Below, in pieces: positions 1 through 10,583 of a stretch of 64,000 bases of DNA (its first letter is position 1; every line of letters starts with the position of its first letter). Both the position numbers and the translations under genes were made by a program. The notes under the pieces are model-generated. The model searched no databases, was not told where the DNA came from, and saw only the letters and a list, made by a program, of their open reading frames with translations. Origin of the DNA: Plicaturopsis crispa FD-325 SS-3 (taxonomy: Eukaryota; Basidiomycota; Agaricomycetes; Amylocorticiales; Amylocorticiaceae); contig KN832558.1 in NCBI GenBank assembly GCA_000827205.1, positions 1,166,239 through 1,230,238 of the forward strand, given 5' to 3'.

Positions 1-64
1 GCGCCTGTCGCGCTATCTGGATAGCTCGTGCTGACAGAGATCGCGTGTGTGCGCACGCGCACAG

Positions 65-290
65 GTCCCCAGACGATTCCAAGATCAAGCAGAAGATGTT
101 GTTCGCCGCGTCGAAAGACGCCCTCCGCCGCTCCCTTGTCGGCATCGCCGCAGAGATCCAGGGCACAGATTACAGCGAGGTGGCACACGAAAGTGGTACG
201 CACCCTTTCCCTTTGTTTCTTACACGCGATCGCGACATCTGACGTTCCGGCGTTCGTGTAGTGCTCGACAAAGTCTCCCGAGGAAACTGA
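65..290 (+). CDS. COF1: Cofilin / ADF, 3' part (partial at window edge)
   Basis: C-terminal half of the actin-severing protein cofilin, which binds ADP-actin and speeds filament turnover in the cytoplasm. Two exons are visible: 65-195 and 262-290, joined across a GT-AG intron 196-261. The first visible exon reads [20 protein letters not shown] and goes on through the family's conserved [10 protein letters not shown] stretch; the last exon gives VLDKVSRGN and a TGA stop at 288-290. The exon at 65 follows an intron end (cag at 62-64) with a plausible CTGAC branch site near 30-36, so the 5' exons lie left of the window. Family assignment rests on the near-identical C-terminus of fungal cofilins. 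Confidence 0.9.
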
Positions 291-660
291 GCGCATCCCG
301 ACCATCAATCGATCTGCTGTACTACATTAATCTCCCTCATTCAACGTCTCTGTCTGTACTTACGGATAACGGACGGTCCATCGCTATACCGCTATACGCT
401 GTCGAAACTAAGGAGAAGTGAAGCTCGTAGAGAAGTAGTGACTGTCGATCCATTTGAATACCACCTTTCTCCTTCCATGTTTTTGTCTTTTTATCAATTT
501 GACTCCCTTCACTGGCACGTATCGCGGGAGCGTTCCCGAAGGAGCATTCGCTCTGGGACAGGCACAACGGGGAGAGATGGCGAAAAGTATGCATTCGGAA
601 CACCATGCACAACAGCTCATGTATTTAACTTTAAGGAGACAGAGGGAATCCCAATACCAA
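291..660. other. Convergent 3' intergenic region
   Basis: Space between the stop codons of cofilin (+) and porin (-). It should hold both 3' UTRs. I see no gene, repeat or clear structural signal. Confidence 0.6.
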
Positions 661-1778
661 TCACGACTCGAAGACGAAGCTGGCACCGATCTGTGTTTCA
701 TTGCAGGTAAGTGGGAGAGAAAATATTGTGTGGGTATAGGCAGTACCTTGTGCGAAGGGCCAGAGGGCGAAGCTTCGTTCAAGCGGAGAGTATCGAGGGC
801 AAGACCGAACGAAGCCTTGACGCCAGGGCGGAGAGCTTGCGTATAGCCTGCAAAGCTATGTGTGAGAATAGGCAAAGATACCTGAGAAGAATAATCACTG
901 ACCCAGAGCGAGGACACCAGAGTTGTTGATCTTCGTCTTGACGAAGGCAGCCTGGTCCAGGTATGTCTTCGCACCGATCTCAAGAGCGACACCGGGGCTG
1001 GTGGCCTTAGTGTCGTAGACAGCCTTGGCACCAGCCTCGACATCAGGGCTGACGCGGTGGTAGTAGCTCGCGGAGAACGTCTTGAGGTTGTTTAGTCCGT
1101 GAAGGGTGACAGCGTACTCGGGCGCGTTGAAGCCGATTGCCGCAGCGTAGCGCGTGACCTTGCCCTCGGTGACATTGTAGGCAGCCTCAGCACCGACGAG
1201 GAAACCGTCGCGGCCGAGCACAGTGTCAGCAGTGAGAGTGGGGCCCTTTATAGGAGATATCCGTAGCTTAGCAGCTATCATGTGAAAGTAAAGTGAATAC
1301 GCGTACCTTGAAAACGTCAAGGGCGGCACGCGTGTGCAGACCGCTCTGCTTGTAGACGGCGTTAATGAGCGCAGATTTGGTGCCCTTGTCGGGGCTAAGG
1401 CTCGTGTTCACATCCAGCTTGAGGCCCTTGGCGATCTGGTTCTCAAGCTCAAGAACTGAACGAAGGACGTTGGAAGTGGTCCAGGTCTCCGTGAGGGCGA
1501 CACCGTGTTTGGGGTTCGACCATTTTGCCTCGATGTCACCGTTGATAGCCTCCGACTTGGAGTCGCGGGTACCAGCGGCTTTGAACACGACACCGGTGGG
1601 GGTCTTGGTCTTGACCTCGAGCGTGACGCCCTGGAAAGGGTAGTCCCTGCCGAGCAAGTCGTTGGACGACTTGCCGAGGTCCTACGATACGCGTTATTGT
1701 GAGTTTTCGAGCTCGCGTATGCAAAAATTAGAGATTACTGACTTTCCAAGAGGGAGGTACTGGTTGGGGGAGAGACAT
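661..1778 (-). CDS. POR1: Mitochondrial outer-membrane porin (VDAC)
   Basis: Voltage-dependent anion channel, a beta-barrel pore for ATP, ADP and small metabolites in the mitochondrial outer membrane. Five exons in transcript order: 1778-1743, 1681-1307, 1245-903, 847-747, 690-661; all introns are GT-AG and all phases close, giving 294 residues, the normal VDAC length. The start reads MSLPQPVPPSWKDLGKSSND, the usual N-terminal helix. Family signatures include the early LLGRDYPF stretch, GVTLEVKTKTPTG, and the closing IGASFVFES. The start is the only ATG that joins in frame across the first intron. The gene converges on cofilin. Confidence 0.96.
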
Positions 1779-2270
1779 GTCGTTGCGAGGATGGAGGTAG
1801 GAGGGAAAGGAGCAACACGGGTGACGCGAAAATTAGGCGGCTTCATGCGTGGGAATTTCCCCGCGACGTGTCGTTTCCTCAACATTTTACGGCACAAACG
1901 TGCAATGTCTGTCTACACGTCTTTCGCCATAATTCGTCGTTATTGCGCTGCTCGGCCGTCGCTTGAGTACTGGATGCAGGCAGATTATTCAGGACGTTCA
2001 AAAGACCAGCCAACCAACGCAAATTAGACGATCGTGAAGTTGTTTTGTCGGTCAGACTGAAACTGTCGTGAATCCTCCTCAGGTACAGGACCTGACACTC
2101 GGCCAGTGTGAAAGGCCAAGTTTGGCGTCCGACGAATGGCAAAAATCCATGTATTGTATTTCGGGTACATCAGCATACATTCAAAGTGCCCATGTCGTCT
2201 GCATGTGGTGAAGGACAGTCAAATGGATCACTACTCACTTCGTAGTATGAATGAGCACCTACCCGTACAG
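1779..2270. other. Intergenic region, porin promoter side
   Basis: About 490 bp between the porin start codon and the stop of the RPAP3-like gene; both genes run leftward, so the porin promoter must lie here. No clear TATA box or other motif stands out. Confidence 0.5.
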
Positions 2271-3749
2271 TCATGGTTTAACACCCCAAGCGCCCGCGGC
2301 TGTGCCTGACTCACCACCCGAACCTAACCCCGTCCACACCTTCCTTGCAAGCTCCTTCTCTTCCCGACTCATGAACAACAAGACGGTGCCAAATCTTGGG
2401 ACACGAGCCAGGTTAATCATGTAGTCACGGATGTTATCTCTCGCGTTCTCGTTTTGTTGGAGAATCGACGAGAATGTCCTGAGCAGGGACGCCAAAATCC
2501 CAGCATCGAGTGATGTTTGGAACATAGAAGGTAGGGATGCAGGAGGGAAGGTCTAGAGATTGCATTAAAAAAATCACGTCGATGCATGAAAACGGCGTGC
2601 TCACAGAGACGAGCTTCCAGCGATCTTCGTCCGTCCGCAAGGTCTCCCACACTTTGATGAAATTAAACAGGGTCATAGGCGCCTTCGAGGTAGTGCCGTT
2701 TGGCGTGGACTTCGTCATGTTATCATGAGCAGTTTTCTGCACCGGGGGACCCTTAGGTGCGAAAAGAGTATGGGACCCTCCGGAACGAAAAATTCCACCC
2801 CCCGTGCGACTTGGTTTCGCAGTCTCGCGAGCTTGTTTTGCCTCCTGGAATGTGCTAGGCTTTGGGACAGAGGCTTTTGGAGGTGTTGGCTGAGGGTCTG
2901 TCGATACACTTGACGAGGTAGACTTCAGGGGCCTTGAAGACACCGGCTTCATGAAATCCTCGCCGGAACTAGTGGATTGAGTTGCTTTTGTCGGAGGCTT
3001 TCCTACGGAAGACTCGGACGGTAAAGCAACGCTGGGCGATGCTGGTGGTTCCACTATAGTTATTGGAATGCGCCTACGCTTCGGCCGGGTAGCCTGAGAT
3101 GTTGATGGCGTTGCAGATGTTGGCACACCATGGACCGATTTCTAAAGACTTATCTAAATCTGAGCTACGAGTCGATAGAAAAGCGAGACTTACCGCCGCG
3201 CGTTTTTGACTCTTTTCGATCAGGCCAGCAACCTTCTGTATCTCTTGCTTAACGGACTCATTGGAAGGTTCCAATCGCAAGGCCTCATTCAGATCTAGAA
3301 GGCATGAGTTATGGTCATATAAAGTCTGACTGCGCTTACCTTGCAGAGCTTCCGTGTATTTCACAAGACCCACTCTAGCCTGGGCTCTTCGAAATAACGC
3401 CTTGACATTTGAGCTACTCAAAGTCAGGACAGTTGTGCAGTCCCTCTCTGCATCTTCATATCTGCCACAAGCCGACAAGTTTAGACGCGAACTCATCCGG
3501 CGGAAAATCTCCAGGGCATAGACGTACTTGCCTAATTTGAGGTACGCAGCAGCGCGGTTCAGCGGGAGCGTTGGGTCTTTACGATCGGCAACGATGGCTG
3601 AAGCGTAGAGTCCGATAGCTGCAGGAAAATCTCCGGCTTTGAAAGCAGCATTGCCCTATACACGAAGGAGTCAGTGGACCACTCTCCGGGGAACCGCCGC
3701 ACATCTGCTTCACCTTTTCTTTCGCGATTTGGGCGCTTGTTGACGCCAT
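2271..3749 (-). CDS. RPAP3-like TPR protein (R2TP co-chaperone subunit)
   Basis: Likely the RPAP3 subunit of the R2TP complex, which links Hsp90 to assembly of RNA polymerase II, snoRNPs and PIKK kinases. Six exons in transcript order: 3749-3714, 3655-3528, 3461-3340, 3294-3194, 3141-2605, 2552-2271; phases close to 401 residues. Residues 1-130 form TPR repeats (GNAAFKAGDFPAAIGLYASA, then LKLGKYEDAERDC and ALFRRAQARVGL). About 130-280 is a Ser/Pro-rich disordered linker. About 283-395 matches the RPAP3 C-terminal domain (APMTLFNFIKVWETL, then NLARVPRFGTVLLFMS). Yeast Tah1 keeps only the TPR part, so the C-terminal domain is what marks RPAP3. The acceptor at 3142 was chosen because alternatives bring in stops. 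Confidence 0.9.
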
Positions 3750-4019
3750 ATGGAAAATGCGAGTCAAGAAGACACGAGAATCGATTGAACAGCAAAACAA
3801 ACAAGAAGCGACAGTGAGGGTCAAGAGCAAGACGCGACGACACGAAAAATCGACCCAACCGCGTCGCTGTTGCGAACAGCGTCAAGAAACGCGCTGCTAG
3901 CGTGCCTCCGAGTGGTCCCCGCAAATCAGCGCATATTGCTAAATCAAACAGGGAGTGCCGAATAGCAATGGCTCATTCACCGGTTCCCCATCGTACGCTC
4001 TTTGTATATATCAAAAACA
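3750..4019. promoter_or_regulatory. Bidirectional promoter region
   Basis: 270 bp between the head-to-head RPAP3-like and DUG2 start codons, so both promoters must share it. A TATA-like stretch (tgtatatatc, about 4002-4011) sits too close to the DUG2 ATG at 4020 to be a normal TATA box. Confidence 0.55.
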
Positions 4020-7000
4020 ATGCGGTCCTCAAGACTCACAACTCGCCCAGCTTCGCTGAGTCGTCATTTACCTTCCGATGCCCTTCCTCGCCTCTTGCAC
4101 TCGCTCCACGAGGAACGCAACTCGGTCCTCAGCATATCCTCCGACGAAAACTACATCTTCAGTGGTAGCCAATGTCATGATATATCGGTGAGTAACGTGT
4201 CCTTCCCGCGACGCGTCTTGGAATGACTCAATCGAGCGCGACGTCGGTCGCGATTGTGCATATAGGTCTGGGACAAACAAACGTTCAATTTGAAGACGAT
4301 CTTGAGAGGCCATACCGGTAGCATATTATCCCTTGAGTATGCAGAAGACAGGAGATGGCTCTTCAGTTCCTCAGGTACGCTGGTAAGTTAGCCGCCACAG
4401 GTCAATGCTCACGTCAAGTCTTCTATCAGGAGACAGCACTGTCCGAGTATGTCCTACTTCCAACTTCGCGTTTCAGAACGTGATATTCACTGTGATTTAG
4501 ATATGGTCGACGGAGACACTGACGCCCATCTATATCTTGAATCCCTATCTTGAAACAGGTGCAGGCGACCTTTTCTCCATAGTCTGGTCTCCGCCTCTCC
4601 AAACTATCTTCATCGGCTGTCAAAACACCTCCCTTCAATGGTACGACTTTCAGCAGTCACCGGAGGATGCATCTGCATCAGGATCTTCTCCTGGGTCGTC
4701 TACCTCGTCGAGAGTCGCCCATAAGTTCTTCGACAGCTATCCACAATACCAACGCCGGCCAGCAGATATACACGCCTCGAATGGGTTGATGTCCCCAACA
4801 CTCTCAAAATTGGCATCGGATGACTATGTCCCCGCGGCACCTCGTGCAATTCTACGAATTCCTCCGACGAATGTCATTGACTCGGCACATTATGGGTACA
4901 TTTACTGTATGGCACTACTCCCATCAACCCGAGTTGGCTCCGACGACCCTCCCCCTCCGAGAGATGATGGGAGCACTCATCTAGTCACTGGCAGTGGCGA
5001 CGAGACAGTGAAGGTGAACATACTTCTGCGGTCCATGCGATGATGTAACCAACTCATATGCTCTATAGTTGTGGAATTGTACTCCAGCAGGTCCGAAGGA
5101 AGTGCATACCTTCGACTGCTGTCATGGCGCTGTTCTCGCTCTGGTCGTCCGTGGAGACACCGCGTATGCTGGATGTCAAGACGGATACGTGAAAGTATGG
5201 GACCTTGAAACCAAAACGATTGTTCGGACAATCATGGTGCAAGAAGTTTGTCTTCCCCTTCGGAGTTTCGTTGCGAAAGTTATCTCATGTATCTATCAGA
5301 ACGTCGACCTGCTGTCGTTGTCTATGTTGCATACCGATCTCTTCACGTGTTCTGCTAATGGTCAAGTACAGGTGTGTATAGATTTCCAGCCGTCCTTGAC
5401 TCCATTTCTTAAAATCCACTCTCGTAGCGTTGGTCTGCGTCCTTTGACTGCACAGCGTCGTGGTCTGCCCACGATGGCATCGTGCTCTCCTCCATCATCT
5501 CACGGCAGCAGTCGCACTCGGACAGTTATCATCTCATCACGGGCGGTAATGACAACTACATCAAGGTGCATATCGTGTACAATCGCCCATACTGAACTGT
5601 CTGACAAGTGCTGGTGATCCAGATATGGGACCTCACAAGCTCCTCGCATAACACCGAGGAATCTGAGCTTGGGGTATGCAGCGATCCATCAGCCTATAAG
5701 CCAACTACAGACGGTAGGTGACCGTGATCAGCCGCGCGACACGTACCCTTTCACTGAACAGTACTCAGACACCATGGCCTACGCACTGTCGAAATTCGTG
5801 TCTATACGAAGTATCTCATCTTGCCCGTCGCACCAGGAAGACTGTCGTCAAGCCGCTATATGGCTCAAAAAGTGCTTGTCTCAACTCGGTGCCACGTCGA
5901 ATCTTGTACGTTCATTGTTTCTCTGAGACGCCTCCCGGCTCATCTCCGTAAACTCTAGTTATCCACTGGCGATGGCACAAACCCGTTGGTCATGGCTACG
6001 TTCGAAGGAACCCAGGGCAAGCACCCTAAGCCAAGGGTTCTGTTCTACGGGTAAATAAGGCTACATTATTGTTGGCAACTGCTGTTCTGATCAATGCGTT
6101 TTATAGCCATTACGATGTGATATCAGCTCCATCCGCCTCTTGGCTATCGGACCCGTTCACATTAACGGGCAGAAACGGTTACCTGTATGGCAGGGGAGTT
6201 ACTGACAACAAAGGTCCTATCATGGCCGCGGCATGTGCCGCTGCCGATCTACTGGGAAAACGAGCGTTGGGTCTTGACCTTGTATTTCTTATCGAAGGCG
6301 AAGAGGAGTGTGGGAGCACGGGTTTCGGTGAAGCAGTTCGTAAACATAAGGTCTGTCAGTCTCTCAAATAATTGGTCGATGCACATTGAATGATGACGGC
6401 TTTATATTCAAGAGTCTCATCGGCCACATCGACGCAATTCTCGTCAGGTCAGCATGTACTATATCATTACTGTACCTGCAACTTACATTCTAACACTAGT
6501 AACTCAACATGGATAGCTGAGGATCCTCCATGCATAACATATGGTTTGCGCGGGGTCGTCCACTGCAAGGTTGAGGTATGATACACTACAAGGCAGCCGG
6601 GAGTGTCGTTAACTCATGGCATCTGCAGGTCTCGAGTAATCGTCCCGACCTACACTCTGGAGTCGATGGAGGGGCTATCGCAGAACCAATGTTTGACATG
6701 TATGTACCAGACGATAGTGTGCTAAACGAGTTCCTAAAAAAACCTCATAGGGTTCGCGTACTTTCTACGCTAGCGGATGCCCACCGCAAAGTCACTGTCC
6801 CTAAATTTTGTCCGCGGTCATATTCAATGTCGCGTATATATTCCCTTCTGACATGTTTACTCGCGCAGATGACGATGTTCGTCCACAAACTGAAGACGAA
6901 GCCCGTTTGTACCAAGTTCTCTCTGGCATTACGCAGCAACCCCCCGAATCATTGTCATCTCGATGGCGCGAGCCATCTTTGACCGTTCATAACATTGAGG

Positions 7001-7638
7001 TTTCTGGGCCCAAAAGTGAGTTCGCATACTCGCCAGCAGCCTAGAATATGCTCAAAGCGCTCCTCTAGACTCTACTGTCATCCCTGGAACTGTCAAAGCA
7101 GAAGTTTCCGTGCGGATCGTACCAGATCAAGATCTCGAAACTATCGCGGCATCGCTATGCGGACATATCAAGTCGTCTTTCTCAAGCTTGAATTCGCCAA
7201 ATACGCTCAACGTGTCTATCGAGCATACGGCCGACTGGTGGCTAGGGGACTTGGATGACCCATGGTTCAAAGCCCTCGAAGGTGCCATTCGAGACGAATG
7301 GGGTGCCGAGCCGTTGCGCATACGTGAAGGAGGGGTAAGTGTTATCGGCCTTGTTTCTGTCGGATGGAACTCACCAAGCTTATAGTCCATTCCCTCCGTC
7401 CCCTTCCTTGAGAAAGAACTAGGCTGCCACGCTCTACACCTTCCTCTCGGCCAGAGCACGGTAAGATCTGAAGCACGTTCCTTGCTATCCTGGCCTGACG
7501 ATGTTACAGGATCAAGCCCATTTACCGAACGAGAGGATATCTCTCAGTAATTTACGCCGTGGAAAGTCAGTAATCGAGCGTTTCTTGCTTGCCGCTGCCA
7601 ATTCCGAACATGGCATGTCCTCCGGTACTCGAGCATGA
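4020..7638 (+). CDS. DUG2: Dug2-type glutathione-degradation protein (WD40 + M20 peptidase)
   Basis: Subunit of the cytosolic Dug2-Dug3 complex that removes the gamma-glutamyl group from glutathione in the alternative degradation pathway. Nineteen exons: 4020-4187, 4266-4374, 4430-4446, 4501-5013, 5069-5245, 5300-5371, 5428-5565, 5623-5713, 5769-5905, 5959-6050, 6107-6350, 6413-6447, 6500-6575, 6629-6699, 6751-6809, 6869-7015, 7069-7334, 7386-7460, 7510-7638. They give 871 residues, close to yeast Dug2 (878). Residues 1-420 are WD40 repeats (for example TGSGDETVKLWNC, VKVWDLETKTIV, GGNDNYIKIWDL). From about 429 the M20 fold follows with metal and catalytic residues H506-D508 (GHYDV), D538 (VTDNKGP), E570-E572 (EGEEECGS) and the DLHSGVDGG histidine. 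Intron 5246-5299 has no in-frame stop and could be retained. Confidence 0.95.
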
Positions 7639-7841
7639 GCTCGATGATGCCTTCAAGGTTAATCGTATCTTACATTCCGTGCCCTTTGCATATCCCTTGC
7701 TAAACTCATACTTAATATACACACACATATCATTGTATTTATTTGCTTAGAGCATCTACATCGCCATATTTTCTTGTTCCGAATCTTGCGAGCTACCAAA
7801 TGCCAGCTGCTCGCCGACGTGACTCGGTTACAAGGCATGCC

Positions 7842-8437
7842 ATGGCGCCAGACGCGGCGGTGTCGTCGCGTCCCTCGTCTCCAAGCTTTGCTTCAAAACA
7901 TCTTCAAAACGCGCGCTTCCTCTTCGAGCGGCTCTGCCACGACGGGAACGCCGCCATCGCAGAGATCGCGCACCGCGGGCGGCAGATCGTCGACAGCCTA
8001 CAAAAAGAGGCCGCCCTGCGGCGCAGCGCGCACGCGTGCCGGCCCAAGGGCGGCCCGCGCAGCCCCGGGCAGCTGGAGGCGGACGCGGAGTCGCTGCGCG
8101 CGGTGTTCAAGCGCGTGGCGACGGCGGTGAGCGATGTGCGCGTGCCGCCGCCGCCGGTGGCGAGCTGGGATGCGCAGGCACCGGTGGCGGAGGAGGTGCA
8201 GGTGCAGGCGTGGGATGATTTTTTGCTCTCGCTGGGTGTGTCGTCGGAAACCGTGACGCCGACGACGAATAGCTCGTCGGTAGAGCCGCCTGGCGAGCTG
8301 TTACAGCAGACGGGTGCGTTAAAGCGTGTAGCTCCCCGCGGCTGGATGCTGATATGCCTTTTTCTTTAGATTGGGAGATGTTCTCGAAGGAGGCACTTGG
8401 CGATCCTTCGTTTGGGGATTTTGGTAGTTTGTTGTAG
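7842..8437 (+). CDS. Hypothetical protein
   Basis: Two exons, 7842-8313 and 8370-8437, joined by a standard GT-AG intron; 179 residues. I do not recognise the family. The N-terminal half is helical and may be a coiled coil (HLQNARFLFERL, then AIAEIAHRGRQIVDSLQKEA); the second half is Pro/Ala/Val-rich and ends in an aromatic-acidic tail (DWEMFSKEALGDPSFGDFGS). The ATG at 7842 has the best context (gccATGGc); an in-frame ATG at 7800 would add 14 residues. GC is high (long gcg/ccg runs), unlike the flanks. No signal peptide or membrane segment is seen, so it is probably intracellular. Function unknown. Confidence 0.6.
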
Positions 8438-8841
8438 TTCTTGCTGTGATTGTGTACACCCGTAGATCTATGTGCATTAACTGGATAGTTGATCGTGTCA
8501 GAATCTCTTTGACAGAACACTTTGTGCTTGGATTCGGAAATCATGAGGTAAAATCGAGTACTCAAGCTGATTTACGCTCAACTGCACTTCCTTCCAGCTT
8601 CCTTCCTCAGATTCCTCCAATGTCCTCACACAGAGATGTTCACAACATATCCCGTTCCATCCCTGTCCCTTCCTCTCGCCGCTCCTTCTGATGTGTAGGG
8701 CTCGCCTCTGAGTGTTAATTCGTTTGTCGTCGAATTCTATATAGCAGATCGTGGTGACGGTATTCATGGCAGATAGGCTAGGGAGTCACAGGGCACAGGA
8801 TTGCGCCGCTGACTCGCGTAGGTACTCGTGGAATCGATTAG
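8438..8841. other. Convergent 3' intergenic region
   Basis: 404 bp between two convergent genes. No repeat, RNA or coding signal recognised. Confidence 0.5.
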
Positions 8842-9986
8842 CTAGGCGCTTTCCAAGTCCTCCGCCTCCTCGCCACCCGCTTCCTCATGTTCTGCCTCCT
8901 TGTCCTGATCCTCGGCCTCGACCTCCTCGTCTTCTGCCTCATTATCTCCAGCTTCCTTGTTCTCCGCGTCCTCGTTCTCCGCGTCCTCGTGTTCCGCGTC
9001 TTCTGCCTCGAGATCCCCGGCATCCTCGTTCTCCGCATTGTCCCTCATATCCACTTCAAATCGGCCCACCAGAGGCTGAAAGATGCTCGTGTCCACTTCA
9101 TCACCGTCACACTCCAGAAAAACGAGCAGCTCAAGCTTGACACCGCGGGCCAGACGACTAGCGAGGCAGCGCTGAAATGCCGCTACGGTTGCAGTTGCGC
9201 GAATTTCCAATCCGACAAAAGCAAGCGTGTGCAGCGCACGCACGAGGGTCAAGGAGCCTTCTGTCGCGGACAGGGCGGCGAGGAGTTCGCAGGTCTGTTC
9301 AGCAGACTGATGTAGGACGTTGAGCTCCTCCAAGCCCCCGAGAGGCGCGAGGCACTGCGCCCATCGCTCTGCGGGCATCTCGTCCGAGACCGACTCTATG
9401 GTCAGCGAGACTAGGCACGGAAGCGGCAGGTGCGTGAGCAGGACGGGCAGCACCTGCGCGTCAGGAGGGATTCTCTCTCTAAAGTACAAGTCGACCATTG
9501 CTATGTCCCCGCCTGACGGAGGCCGCCTAGTAGTAGTGATAGTGGTGCCGGCTTTGCTGTTGCATATGATGCTTACGTGGTCGATGCGGTCGCTGAATCG
9601 TGACTCGGCGATGGAGATGCTGTGCGTGGACTGAACGTGAGTTCCGTCGAAAGCCGCCAGTGCGACACCTAAAAGACGATCGATGTCTCCGGGCCAGACA
9701 TTCCACCAAGCATAGAACTTGATCGTGGGCGGCATCTCGACGTGTTGCAAGAAAAATCTACCCGCGCTGAGAGAAGTATGATATAGCTGCAGTGTACGGA
9801 GGTGGGGCAAGCTCAGAATACCTCGAAAAAGATCTCCGCCGGAAGGCTGGCGTTGATCGGCGCGAGCGCGTTGCGCTGCGTGCAGAGCGTCCGCACTGTC
9901 TCCAGCACACGCTCGATTTCCTCGTCGAATTCTTGCCAAGTGTCGAGTTCTACTGCTGCAGAATCCACCATGTCATTCGATGCCAT
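8842..9986 (-). pseudogene. Broken F-box/LRR-like gene
   Basis: Paralogue of the intact F-box gene at 10584-12350, pointing away from it. From the ATG at 9986 the frame reads a normal N-terminus and the start of an F-box (NASLPAEIFFEVF), then reaches a TGA near 9824. The leucine-rich part (SLPHLRTLQLYHTSLSAGRF and onward) resumes at once in a different frame and stays open to 8842. Compared with the paralogue, about 220 codons between the F-box and this point are missing, so the break is an internal deletion that also shifted the frame. The C-terminal tail is a Glu/Asp/Ala repeat (EDAENEDAENK type), a longer form of the acidic tail of the intact copy. If expressed, it would give only a short F-box peptide or an F-box-less fragment. 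Confidence 0.75.
8862..9050 (-). repeat. Low-complexity acidic tail repeat
   Basis: Imperfect tandem copies of a short unit built on gcctcctcgtt / ctccgcgtcctcg on the + strand; on the - strand they code for the Glu-Ala-Glu-Asp tail of the broken F-box gene. Such tracts expand by slippage. Confidence 0.6.
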
Positions 9987-10583
9987 GTTATCCGGGCTCG
10001 AAGCGTTGAAAAGATTTTCTCGACGGATGCTTCTGAAAGACCAATGCGTCTGTGTCGTCCCTGGTCCTCCCAGGGGCGTTGAAACCTGGAAAATGGTAGG
10101 ATGAGACCCGTTTCGTCTAGATTAGCGGCGCTTACTACAGTGTGCAGTCTCCGCGAAAGCTATCAAGCGTCGATATGGCGATCTGCAAGGTATCAAGGAC
10201 TCGCATCGCGCAGATCGCTCGTGCTGGGATCGATAGTGATGTGACTTACATATATCACATTGTGTAATCGTCGAGTGTGGTAACGCCGACACGGTATCCA
10301 TCCACCATGCTGTGTTGTATTTCCTCTGGATAATCAATCGATGCGATCTAACCGAGGAAAAAGCAGGCACATACTACTCAGAGGTCTTCAAGTCCAGGAT
10401 TTCAAGCGAACTTTTGCGCACTTCAAGTCGAGATTTAGCGCGTCGACCATCTCACTATCTATCACAATCGGGGGAGACTAGGTGTAAGCGCGACTACACT
10501 CGACGTTTTTGGTTGTGGACTCACATAATTATGATATCAAGTACATATTCGAACCACTGCGAGCGACATAACTGGCCCCAATA
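9987..10583. other. Region between head-to-head F-box paralogues
   Basis: 597 bp separating the two start codons, the expected site of both promoters. No recognisable motif; short open frames here look random. Confidence 0.5.

Noticed and set aside
5246-5299. Coding sequence rather than intron in DUG2
   Set aside because: The 54 bp are open in frame, but they start GT, end AG and interrupt a WD40 repeat with text not expected there. Kept as an intron with retention possible.
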